Origin: Aselliscus stoliczkanus
Lineage: Eukaryota; Chordata; Mammalia; Chiroptera; Hipposideridae
Assembly (NCBI GenBank): GCA_033961575.1
Contig: CM066740.1
Span: 64,589,117-64,653,116, forward strand
Direction: 5' to 3'
Length of the DNA: 64,000 nt
In this document: positions 11,754-20,556 of the stretch, piece after piece
How positions within the stretch are numbered: position 1 is the stretch's first letter
Layout: every line of letters starts with the position of its first letter
Position numbers and translations under genes: made by a program
Notes under the pieces: generated by a model
Database searches by the model: none
Told to the model about the DNA's origin: nothing
The model's input: only the letters and a program-made list of their open reading frames with translations

Positions 11754-12234
11754 AAAACACAACAGAGTTACATGCGTTTCTACTAAATAATGTAGCATGA
11801 CTTTTAAAAGATATGTTTGTTGTAAAATAAATTTTTAAAGGACTACAAGAAGTATTTCAAAAATGCAAGCACTGACATTTTACCATGTTATCTCATTTAG
11901 ATTCTCAAGGATGTTTACAAATATGCTGAAGGCACTAATGGTGTGAAATGTGAGTTCCAAACTAATATTTCTCTCAAGCAGATATAAACTCACTGGAAAC
12001 CTGGAAACCAAATACAAAAGAGCTTTCTCTTACCTTCATGTCTGGGGAATTCATTCCCTATGGAGCCTGAAGGAAAATTTCTGTGTTGCTGTATTTGAAT
12101 TTCCTATAACACTATTTAATTTTAAGTATTCAGGAAAAATTTGCTTTCAAGCTGATTATGTAACTATTGATTATTCATTAAAACAATTTTATGGATTCTG
12201 TAATATGTGCCCAGCTGTGAAAATATAATTCTCA

Positions 12235-12780
12235 TCCCTAGTAAACCCATATTCTAGTGGAGAAGTGTAAAAATAAAAGGATAAGTACATAGTGTAATGT
12301 GATTCAGTGAGCAGTGCTATGAAGGAGGTAGTAAGCAGGATGACTGGAGTCAGATTAATGGAGGTAGTTGTATTTCAGGCAGGAAGTGACCCTTGGTAGA
12401 TATCTGATGAAGGGCAGGAGCATTCTATGAGATTATTTGAAGAAAGAACATATAAAGCTGAGGAAATAGTAAGTGAAAAGGCCCTGCAATAGAAGTGACC
12501 TGGCCTTGTTCAATGAGCAGCAAAGAGATCTGTATGCTAAGAGACAGAATGAGCAAAAAGTAGTCTGATAAAGAATTAGGTTGGAAACATAAGCATGATG
12601 GTAGAAGTATGTAGGGTCCCACAAGCCAGCATAAGAACAATTTATTCTAAGTGTAAGGAAACTAAATTGAAGGTTTGAAATGCAGGGAGTGACAAAATCT
12701 GATTTACATTTTATTAAGATCACTCTGATAGCAATGTGAAGTAATTATCGTACAAAGAAAAGAACGGGAGCAGAGGAGAG
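12235..12780 (-). mobile_element. L2 (LINE2), antisense, old
   Basis: Plus-strand blocks match the reverse complement of L2 as I remember it: ATTCTAGTGGAGAAG (12252), GATATCTGATGAAGGGCAGGAGCATTC (12399-12425), AAAAGGCCCTGCAATAG (12476), and GGGAGTGACAAAATCTGATTTACATTTT (12686-12713) followed by AAGATCACTCTGATAGC. Divergence is high. The minus-strand open frames here are not genes. Confidence 0.7.
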
Positions 12781-13029
12781 CAATACACATATTGGGAGCT
12801 CAGAATTCTATATAGGGCACTCACTAGTTTTTGGCATCATACTGCAATACAAATGTGTGAGAGAAACAAGACTGAGGAAATAACTAACAAAACAGAGCTT
12901 GCAGAAAAATCCCAGGGGCTGATACCGTGATGGGAATAGTTCATATTCCTATCAGCTTGATTGGGAAGACATTGTAAACTATGCAGCATCAGACAAAATC
13001 CTCAGGAGGATATCTTCTTAGTAGTAAGC

Positions 13030-13895
13030 TCTAGACCTGCCGTAAGGAAATTTTAAAAGCAAGCATTGAAAGCGTCCATCGAATTTTATATTTAATTCCA
13101 TGCTATAACAAAATCCAGCTCTATTTAAGGGAATATAACAAGATACATTCACAATGTCTAACAAAAAAACACAAATTACTAGGCATACAAAGAAACAGGA
13201 AAAGTCAATCAAAACCAAGTGAAAATCAATCAATAAAAACTAGTGCAAAAATTAAGAAACATAGTGGAAATAGCAAAAAGGACATCAAACGAGGTACTCT
13301 AAAGATGGTTCATTTGTTCAACTAGGAAGAGGAATATGAGCACAATGAAGGAAGCAATGAAATATGTGAAAAAATATATATATGAAATATATAAAAGAAA
13401 TGTGCAATAATTTTTCATTTCAAATATTGCACATTTTTTATCTAAGGATAAAAAATGTGCAATATTTGAAATGAAAAACATACCAGAAGTTTTTAATAGT
13501 ATTTGAGATGCCGCAAAAGAGAAGACAAATAGATTTTCAGACATAGCATGTAAACAATCAAAAATCGAAGGCAAAACTTACTGGGAAAAAAACGACCAGA
13601 TCATCAGTGTTCTGTAGGAATACATTAAGCATGTTTCGTACTTGTAATTAGAGTTCCTAAAGGAGAAGCATTGAAGGCAGAAAGATATTTGAAAAAAAAT
13701 ATGGCTACACTTTTTCTAAATTTGATGAAAACTATAAAATCACAGATCCAAAATCCACAAACATCAAGCATGATGTTTGAATAATTATGAATAAAACTAT
13801 GACAAAACACATTATAATCAAATTGCTGAAAACCAGTCATGAGGTGAAAAATCTTAAAATCAACCACAGTAAAAAAGACAACTACATTTCCAGGG
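13030..13895 (+). mobile_element. Ancient L1 / HAL1-like element, 5' part (outermost of the nest)
   Basis: CACAAATTACTAGGCATACAAAGAAACAGGAAAA (13170-13203), followed by AATCAATCAAT, is a landmark of the ORF1 start region of old L1M/HAL1 elements. Later blocks (…GATGCCGCAAAAGAGAAG, 13509; AACCAGTCATGAGG) continue ORF1. Homology is cut at 13895 and resumes at 28802 across a 24-bp target-site duplication. After ORF1 the element passes to a 3' end (up to 29530) with no ORF2, which is the layout of HAL1 ('half-L1'). Deletion of ORF2 from an ordinary L1 would look the same. Confidence 0.65.
13411..13478. repeat. Perfect 32-bp inverted repeat (hairpin), 4-base loop
   Basis: The left arm 13411-13442 (starts TTTTTCATTTCAAATATTGC) is the exact reverse complement of the right arm 13447-13478 (ends AATATTTGAAATGAAAAA). 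The loop is TAAG. The arms are AT-rich, and pairing stops at 13410/13479. The right arm and the bases after it continue the surrounding L1 ORF1-like sequence, so the left arm is probably a snap-back copy of the right. Confidence 0.97.
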
Positions 13896-14936
13896 ATGAT
13901 GCCATAGCAATGGTAGCATGAGATGAGCCTCATGAAATCTGGAATTTACAACAGATTGAACAACTATCATTCCACAAAGGACACCCTGCGCAGCAGACAG
14001 GCAAGACTAAGAGACGCGCAACTGAAGTCATCTGAAGGTGGGCAAATTAGGTGAGTGGTGGAGGAGGAAGGGGGAAGAATCCAGACCTGATCATGAAGCT
14101 CCCTGCATTCTGGAGCTACTGCAGTCATGGGAGAGGGAAATTCAGACTGCTAGTGCTCCCCTTACGGCCCACAGTCCCGCTTGAGGGATCAGCATATAAC
14201 ACTGCTGAACCCAACGCACACGGTAGAGACCTCAGAGAAAGACTAAGGGAAGAAGGGTGAAAATGGTGGTTTAAATCCTCACTGCCAAGCAGAGGACAGA
14301 AGACAGGCACAGGACCTAGCTGACCCCTCCTTACTCTTCCAGACCTTGCCCCACCCCCACATGCCCACTGCTAGAAGCACAAAGGTAGTAGTGTCAATCA
14401 AAAGAACAGAATATTTGCAGTCCTGAGAACCAGTTTGCAGCCACAGACTCACAGCCCAACTAGTCCCAGCAAATGGGAGAGGGCCTCGGGTGCAGGATTG
14501 GCTGAGCTGGTGGTCACTGCCATTGCTCAGAGCCACAACTCACAGCCCACCCCGCCCCTGTCCCCACCTATCTGGGCATATCCCTGCAGGGAAAAACAGA
14601 GCCGCTGAAACACAAAGGCCCTGAATCTGGTACAAGAAGAGCTTCAGAACTTCAGAAGCTCTCCACATCCCTCCATGGAGGTGACGCCCTGAGACCCAAG
14701 TGGTCTCCTCACAGAGAAGCCTACCTTCCAGAAATCCCCCTATTGTATAAGAAGCTGGAACAGTGCAGAGAAAATATAACACTACAGCATAAGAGAGAAT
14801 AAAAGGCTTCAGTAGAAGAGAAATTAAAGCATTCTACCAACAACTACTGGAAAGCAAAAGAAAGACCTCTTCCTACAAATCTGCTGCAGAACCCACTCCT
14901 ATAGATGCCCAGGATGAGAAATAATTATTAATTGCC

Positions 14937-15393
14937 ATGAATAACCAAAATAACAAGGCAGCTCAGAAAGAAAATGAAAAGTCTCCAGAAAATGAACATA
15001 AAGACATGGAAATATGCGACTTTAATGATACAGAATTCAAGATTGCAGTTCTTAAAAAACTCAACAAGATGCAACAAAATACAGACAAGCAGTTTAATGA
15101 ACTCAGAAACACAATCAAAAAAACAAAATGAACATTTTGCAAAGAGATTGAAATTTCAAAAAATAATCGATTAGAGTATCTGTAGATTAAGAACTCAATA
15201 AAAGAAATAAAGAATGAAATAGCCAGCTTATGTAATTCACCAGACCAGATGGAGGAAAGAATCAGTGAATCAAAGATAGAAATCTGGAAATGACACAGAT
15301 TGAAGAAGAGAGAGACATGAGAATTAAAAGAAATGAAAGAGCTCTATAAGAACATTCTGACTCCATCAGAGAGCAATCTAAGAATAATGGGCA
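14937..15393 (+). pseudogene. L1 ORF1 N-terminal half (continues at 18758)
   Basis: The ATG at 14937 opens MNNQNNKAAQKENEKSPENE and reads through DTEFKIAVLKKLNKMQQNTD, the region before the coiled coil. The frame stops after about 64 codons (…IKKTK, stop at about 15129). Homology continues with further stops and frame changes (ERISESKIEIWK-like, then MRIKRNERAL). A younger L1 interrupts it at 15393, and the protein resumes at 18758 with IPEGQEREKG. The product would have been the L1 RNA chaperone. Confidence 0.8.
15380..15393 (+). repeat. Left 14-bp target-site duplication of compact L1
   Basis: AAGAATAATGGGCA here is repeated exactly at 18744-18757, after the poly-A tail. The bases belong to the host ORF1 (…NNG-IPEGQE…), so the original uninterrupted host sequence can be recognised. 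Confidence 0.95.
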
Positions 15394-16507
15394 GGGACTT
15401 CCAGTAAAATGGCAGAGTAGACAGACGCTGGGCTAACTACCTCCCAAGATCACACCAAAATTATAAACAAATTATACAGCATTCAATGTCAGAGGTCCCC
15501 GGAACACTAGATGAACAGAACCACTAAACGAAGAACTTTAAGAGGAGGCCATGTGGGGTCTGGTAGGACGGTTGGAGACGAGAGAGGGCGAACCCCATGA
15601 GGGAAGTCCCAGCTGAGGGGAGGCTTCTCCAGTTGGGGGAGAGACCCTCTGGCCACACACCAAGCTCACCAGTCCAGAGTTCCTTTGCTGGGAAGAGAAG
15701 TTCCAAGATAGCTGGCAGTAAATTAGAGAGGACTCTCTTTGCTCAGCTCAGTGAGGCTGGGAGCGGCTGGAGAATCAGCGGGGCCGGCGCCCGGGCTTGC
15801 TCCTCAGTGAGCACTTGCCTGGTTCCTGGAGGAGGGAGTAGCTGTGTGAGCCAGACCCGGGAGCCTGCGGGGATGGACTGAACTGAGCACCTTTGGTGCA
15901 AAGGCTGGAGGTTTTAGGACTATTGTTCCCCTGGTGTGGAGCATGGACGCAAGTGATGTAAGGAGGGTGCCATTTTGTCAGGGTTGGGCGCTCGCACAGA
16001 GGACCTCATCGGTCTGGTGGAATTGGCGCAGAAGTGCGTGTGTGTGCATGCGCGTGCATGCGGCCTTGGAACCCCAGCCTCCACCCAGCTTATACTGCAT
16101 TGCCAGGAAAATGCTGGGTGGGTGCCCTCTGTCCGGCTCCAACAGGCTGCTCACTGAGACCCGGGAGTGCATGAGCTGCCTCAAATCCCCACCCTCCACA
16201 TGGCTTGTGCTGCATTGCCAGGGGAACGCCTGGTGGGCATGCTCCGGCTCCAACAGGCTGCTCACTGAGACGCTGGAGTGTGTAAGCCGCCTCGGTCCCG
16301 GCTTCCCACAATGCACTTGCAGAGTTGCCAGGCTGGTGATTGCTTGTCAGGCTGCTCGGCCTGATCTGCCAGCGGCTGATTGGGACAGGCTGAGACTGGG
16401 AGTTTCCTGGGAGTGTTGGGCCATGAGCTGTGTGCCTGCATGATCCAGCCAGGGCTCTCCTGCTGATCTATCTAATACATCAAAGCAATCCCAGAGCGAC
16501 AGCCAGA
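15394..16507 (+). promoter_or_regulatory. L1 5'UTR with tandem ~111-bp units (former promoter)
   Basis: It begins at the L1 5' terminus and ends before the ORF1 ATG at 16508. Tandem units are marked by GGCTCCAACAGGCTG at 16135 and 16246 (spacing 111) and by CCTTGGAACCCC-like blocks at about 16063, 16181 and 16290. CpGs are partly retained. The L1 5'UTR carries an internal RNA polymerase II promoter in known mammals; activity here is inferred and probably lost. The long open frame 15934-16443 overlaps the repeats and is not a known protein. Confidence 0.8.
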
Positions 16508-17378
16508 ATGGGGAAACAAAGAAACATGTCACAAGCAAAAGATCAGAAGAAACCTCTAGAAATGGAACCAAATGAAAGAGAGGGATCCAACATTTCAGAG
16601 ACATAGTTTAAAACACTGATGATAAGAATGTTTAACAAACTTAGTGAGGATGTAAGGAAGGATAGAGAAATCATAAAAAACAACCAGTTAGAACTAAAGA
16701 ATACAATAACTGCAATGAAGAACACACTTGAAGGAATCACCAGTAAAGTAGATGAAGCAGAGGAGCGGATCAGTGATTTGGAAGACAAAATAGCAGAAAT
16801 CACCCAGTTGGCAGAACAAAAGACCAAACAATAAAAAAGAATGAAAATAGTTTAAGAGCCCTATGGGACAAGATGTGGCACAACAACTCTAGAGTCATAG
16901 GAATACCAGAAGGAGAAGAGAAGAAGAAGGGGTTGAGAATGTATTTGAAAAAATAATGACTGAAAACTTCCCTACCCTGGTGAAAGAAATCAACATACAT
17001 GCCCAGGAAGTGCAGAGGGTTTCAAACAAGCTGAACCCAAACAGGTCCACAGCAAGATACATTATAGTTAAAATGGCAAAGGTTAAAGAAAGAGTCAGAA
17101 TCTTAGAGACAGGAAGAGAGAGACAGCAGGTTACATACAAAGGAATTCCTGTTAGACTAACAGCTGACTTGTCTACAGAAACTCTGCAGGCCAGAAGGGA
17201 GTGGCAGGAGATATTCAAAGTGACACAAAATAACGGCCTACAACCAAGATTGCTCTACCCAGCACAGCTATCACTTAAAATTGAAGGAGAAGTAAAGAGC
17301 TTCTCAGAAAAGAATAAGCGTAAGGAATTCATTACCACCAAGCCAGCATTGCAAGAAATGTTAAAAGGGCTTTTTTAA
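16508..17378 (+). pseudogene. L1 ORF1, nearly full length, broken
   Basis: The ATG at 16508 opens MGKQRNMSQAKDQKKPLEME. The total length of 871 bases is not a multiple of three. A stop replaces the expected ETEF region near 16603 (ACATAG). A coiled-coil segment follows (16619-16834: MIRMFNKLSEDVRKDREIIK … RISDLEDKIAEITQ). A frameshift and stop near 16834-16955 come next, then an intact C-terminal RNA-binding portion (16956-17378: MTENFPTLVKEINIHAQEVQ … FITTKPALQEMLKGLF). It is the best-preserved ORF1 C-terminus in the window and is not functional as a whole. Confidence 0.88.
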
Positions 17379-17434
17379 ACAAAAGAAAGGGGTAAACAAG
17401 CTAACCCAGGAAGACCAGGAATACAAATAACAAA

Positions 17435-18024
17435 ATGGCAATACATATGCACCTATCAATAATCATTTTAAATATGAATGGGCTAAATGCTCCAATCAAA
17501 AGACAGACAGTGGCTGAGTGGATAAGAAAATAGGACACATGTATATGCTGTCTACAGATGGAGTAAGATATTTCATGCAAATGGAAATGAGAAAAAAAGA
17601 AGTTGGGGTGCCAATACATATTTTGGACAAAACAGACTTTAAAATGACTACAATAAAAGACAAAGAAGGGCACTAGAACCCTAATAAACATCTATGCACC
17701 CAACATAGGAACTTCTAATTACATATAACAGATTTTGACAGACATAAAGACAGAGATCAACAGTAACACTATCATAGTAGGGGACTTCAACACCCCATTG
17801 TCACCAATGGACAGACCCTTTAGACAGAAAATCAACACAGAAAGAGGGGCCTTAAATGACACTTTAGACCAGCTGGACTTCGTTGATATTTTTAGAGCAT
17901 TTCACCCTGAAACAACAGAATATACATTCTTCTCAAGTACACATGGGACATTTTCCAAGATAGACCACGTTAGGCCACAAAAGAAGTCTCAATAAATTTA
18001 AGAAGATTGAAGTCATATCAAGCA
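17435..18024 (+). pseudogene. L1 ORF2 endonuclease domain, truncated
   Basis: The ATG at 17435, 56 bases after the ORF1 stop, opens MAIHMHLSIIILNMNGLNAP, the ORF2 N-terminus. A stop follows at codon 33 (…EWIRK-stop). Another frame (17735-17995) carries the AP-endonuclease motifs TIIVGDFNTPLSPMD (GDFN) and GTFSKIDHV (the SxxDH-type catalytic block). The element leaves ORF2 at 18024, just after the endonuclease domain. No reverse-transcriptase YADD motif follows. It would have provided target nicking only. Confidence 0.87.
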
Positions 18025-18440
18025 GATATAAAGGAAAAACTGATCGTTGCTGGCTGGGAGGGAATGGGGATGAGGGAGAGGGGGAAGGTTTTGGACAGCA
18101 TAGGTGTGTGACTACAATGTTGCCGCAGGGATATGGGGGCAGTTCTGGGAATGCAATTGATAATGTTGTGAAGAGACTTTTATGTTAAGTGAAATAAGTC
18201 AGTCGAAGACAAGTACCATATGATCTCACTTATATGTGGAATCTGAAAAACTGAATCAATGATCAAAGTAAACAGACTCATAGATATAGAGGAAAAACTG
18301 AGAGTTGCTAGTTGGGAGGGGGTTGGGGATAAGGGAGAAGGGGAAGGGATTAGACAGCATAAATAGACAACTACAATATTGCCACAGGGATATGAAACAC
18401 AGTTCAGGGAATATAATAATGTAAAAATTTTGTGGCATGT
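18025..18440 (+). repeat. L1 3'UTR segment present twice, 258 bp apart
   Basis: GATATA-AGGAAAAACTGA at 18025 recurs as GATATAGAGGAAAAACTGA at 18283. Homology runs about 145 bases in each copy (GGGGAAGG, TAGACAGCATA, ACTACAATATTGCC, CAGGGATATG). Between them lies the ORF2 C-terminal end with AAGTGAAATAAGTCAGTC (18186), which normally precedes the 3'UTR. The order 3'UTR - ORF2 end - 3'UTR shows a rearrangement, not a simple deletion. Confidence 0.85.
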
Positions 18441-18743
18441 CAGATAGTCACATGTCTTGTTAGGGAGACCACTTCATGGATGATGTAGAGACTTCATCAC
18501 TGCACTGTACACCTGAAGCTGATGTTGTATAATATTGTATGCCAACTGTAACTGAATATATAGTCACGTGATGTGGAGTATACTGTGGAAGGGAGTCAAA
18601 GGATGTAATAGATATGTATGATATGGGGGACAGTGGGGTGGCGAACTGGGGGAGGGGGGTTGTCACTTTGGGGGGTAAAGTGTATAACTATTGCATTGTG
18701 TTGTACACCTGAAACTAATAAAAAAGAAAAAGAAAAAAAAAAA

Positions 18744-18757
18744 AAGAATAATGGGCA
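18744..18757 (+). repeat. Right 14-bp target-site duplication of compact L1
   Basis: An exact copy of 15380-15393 (AAGAATAATGGGCA), directly after the A-rich tail. Host ORF1 resumes here. Confidence 0.95.
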
Positions 18758-19234
18758 TACCAGAAGGACAAGAAAGGGAGAAGGGAACAGAAAGTATATT
18801 CAAACAAATAGTCGATGAGAACTTCCCAATCTTATGGAAAAAAACTGAATCTTCATATTTAAGAAGAAAACAGAACACCTAATTACCTCAATCCCAAGAG
18901 GCTTTCTCCAAGGCACATTGTATTGAAGCTGTCAAAAATTAACTACAAATAAAGAATCCTCAAGGCAACCAGGGAAAAGAAGATAGCAACCTACAAAGGA
19001 AAGCCCATTAGATTATCATCAGATTTTTCAGCAGAAACTCTACAAGCGAGAAGGGAGTGGAATCAAATATTCAAACTACAGACAGAGAGAAATTCTGAGT
19101 CAAGAATGATATATCCAGCAAAGATATCCTTTAAATATAAAGGTGGAATAAAGACGTTTCCAGACATACAGAAGCTGAAGGAATTTTCTAATACACAAGC
19201 TGCACTACAAGAAATACTGAAGGAGGCTATTTGA
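18758..19234 (+). pseudogene. Host L1 ORF1, C-terminal half
   Basis: Continuation of the ORF1 begun at 14937. It reads IPEGQEREKGTESIFKQIVD and ENFPILWKKTESS, then, with frame changes, a C-terminal domain with ETLQARREWNQIF, YPAKISFKYKGGIKTFPDIQ and NTQAALQEILKEAI before the stop near 19234. The C-terminal RNA-binding signature is clear. Stops and frameshifts make it dead. Confidence 0.82.
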
Positions 19235-19744
19235 CCTGAAACAAAAAAGCAAAAGAATACAAAACCATGAGTAAAAACAAAGTATTTTGAAGTTATAATA
19301 CATATGTAGATATAAAAGTAGGGTAGACAAAAGCAGGAAATGGCAACACCTACACCAAATAAGACACTATATACTTAAACACAAATAAAGGGTAAAGAAG
19401 AAAAAAAAAATTTTTTTTTTGAAAAAGATAACTTGCTACTGCAGTGCAGAAATCAACCCACAGCATAAATAGAGATAATCTGTGACTGCAAAACATAAAA
19501 GGGGAGAGAGCGAAGGTCTGAACCTGCACAAGGGAATGGAGAAAGGAAGCATGCTGAAGAAAATGGAATACCCTAAGTACAAAATTTTCTTTTACATAAA
19601 CTTAATGGTAACCACACAAAAAAAAATCTACAACTGAAACATATAATATAAAAAAAGAAGAAACAGTGGGAAAAGTCATAAACTACCACCACACTGAAAG
19701 ACATTCTGTGATCATGGATTGAAAAAATCAACATAGTTAAAATG
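19235..19744 (+). mobile_element. Host L1 inter-ORF region and a splinter of ORF2
   Basis: The spacer after ORF1 includes GTATTTTGAAGTTATAATACATATGTAGATAT (19281-19312), which recurs at 34171 in another old L1, so it is a true subfamily feature. From about 19677 the sequence is mid-ORF2 (ACTGAAAGACATTCTGTG, GATTGAAAAAATCAACATAG). The endonuclease and most of the reverse transcriptase that should lie between are missing. The block ends with TAGTTAAAATG (19734-19744). Confidence 0.7.
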
Positions 19745-20007
19745 TGTTTTCTCTTTTTATCTTGGTGAGTCTAGCCAGGGGTTTGTTAATTTTATTAATC
19801 TTTTCAAAGAACCAGCTTTTTGTTGCATTAATTTTTTCTATTGTCTTTTTGTTCTCTATTTCATTTAGTTCTGCTCTGATTTGTGTTATTTCCTTCCTTC
19901 TGTTGACTTTGGGTTTCATTTGTTCTTTTTCTAGTTCTTTAACACCTTAAACATGAGGTTATTTATCTGGTAATTTTCTTGTTTCTTGAGATAGGCCTGT
20001 AATGATA
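19745..20007 (-). mobile_element. Inverted L1 ORF2 fragment, first piece
   Basis: Antisense ORF2 from between endonuclease and reverse transcriptase. The minus strand carries the frame 19919-19737 with [20 protein letters not shown] and [20 protein letters not shown], a well-known L1 ORF2 block. The fragment continues beyond the inserted full-length L1 at 26842-27244. Both outer ends abut TAGTTAAAATG. Confidence 0.85.
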
Positions 20008-20021
20008 TAAATTTCCCTCTT
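20008..20021. repeat. Left target-site duplication of full-length antisense L1
   Basis: TAAATTTCCCTCTT, repeated exactly at 26828-26841. Confidence 0.95.
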
Positions 20022-20556
20022 TTTTTATTTTTTATTTTATTTATTTATTTATTTTATTTATTTTATTTTAATTAGCTTCAGGTGTACAACACAGTGCAAT
20101 AGTTATACTTTTTACCCCTCAAAGTGACAACCCCCCTCCTCCAATTCTCCCCCTTGCTCTTCCCCCCCATATCATACTATCTATTATAATTCTTTTGACT
20201 CCCTTCCACCGTATAATCCACATCCCCTGACTATCTATATATTCAATTACAGCTGGCATACAATATTATACAACATCAATTTCAGGTATACAGTGCAGTG
20301 ATCAAGCCTCTACTCCATCCATGAAGAGGTCTCCCTAACAAAACATGTGACCATCTGACACTCCACAAAATTTTTACCACATTATTATATTCCCCAAAAC
20401 TCTTTCATATCCCTGTGACAATACTGTAGTTACCTATTTATGCTGTCTAATCTCTTCCCCTTCTCTTTCATCCCCACCCCCTCCCAATTAGCAACCCTGT
20501 TTTTCCTCTATATCTATGAGACTGTTTCTGTTTCCTTTGCTCATTCATTCAGTTTT
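20022..20556 (-). other. L1 3'UTR and A-rich tail
   Basis: The plus strand starts with T/TTTA-rich tail sequence (20021-20070), then GCTTCAGGTGTACAACACAG (20076-20095), a C-rich polypyrimidine run (20120-20170; a G-rich tract in the RNA), and GACTCCCTTCCACCGTATAA. The same elements, in the same order, mark the other young tails in this window. Confidence 0.85.

Larger units (their letters stand above)
13896..15393 (+). mobile_element. Host L1 of the nest, first part: 5'UTR and ORF1 start
   Basis: This L1 inserted into the ancient element and is bounded by a 24-bp target-site duplication: left copy 13872-13895, right copy 28802-28825, core CTACATTTC, two mismatches. Its 5'UTR runs to 14936 and differs from that of the younger copies. 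ORF1 starts at 14937. The element is split at 15393 by the compact L1 and again further on, and it ends at 28801 in a CACCCCAATAAACTTC-type tail. Confidence 0.85.
15394..18743 (+). mobile_element. Compact, internally rearranged L1 with both ends and perfect TSD
   Basis: It starts at GGACTTCCAGTAAAATGGCA, the same 5' end as the full-length antisense L1, and ends in an A-rich tail after CCTGAAACTAATAAAAAAG. It is only 3.35 kb instead of about 6.8 kb. Parts in order: 5'UTR (15394-16507), ORF1 (16508-17378), the endonuclease-coding start of ORF2 (17435-18024), a stray 3'UTR piece (18025-18170), the ORF2 C-terminal end (about 18171-18245), and the 3'UTR (to 18743). The reverse-transcriptase domain is absent. 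Exact TSDs show that both outer ends are original. Confidence 0.92.
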
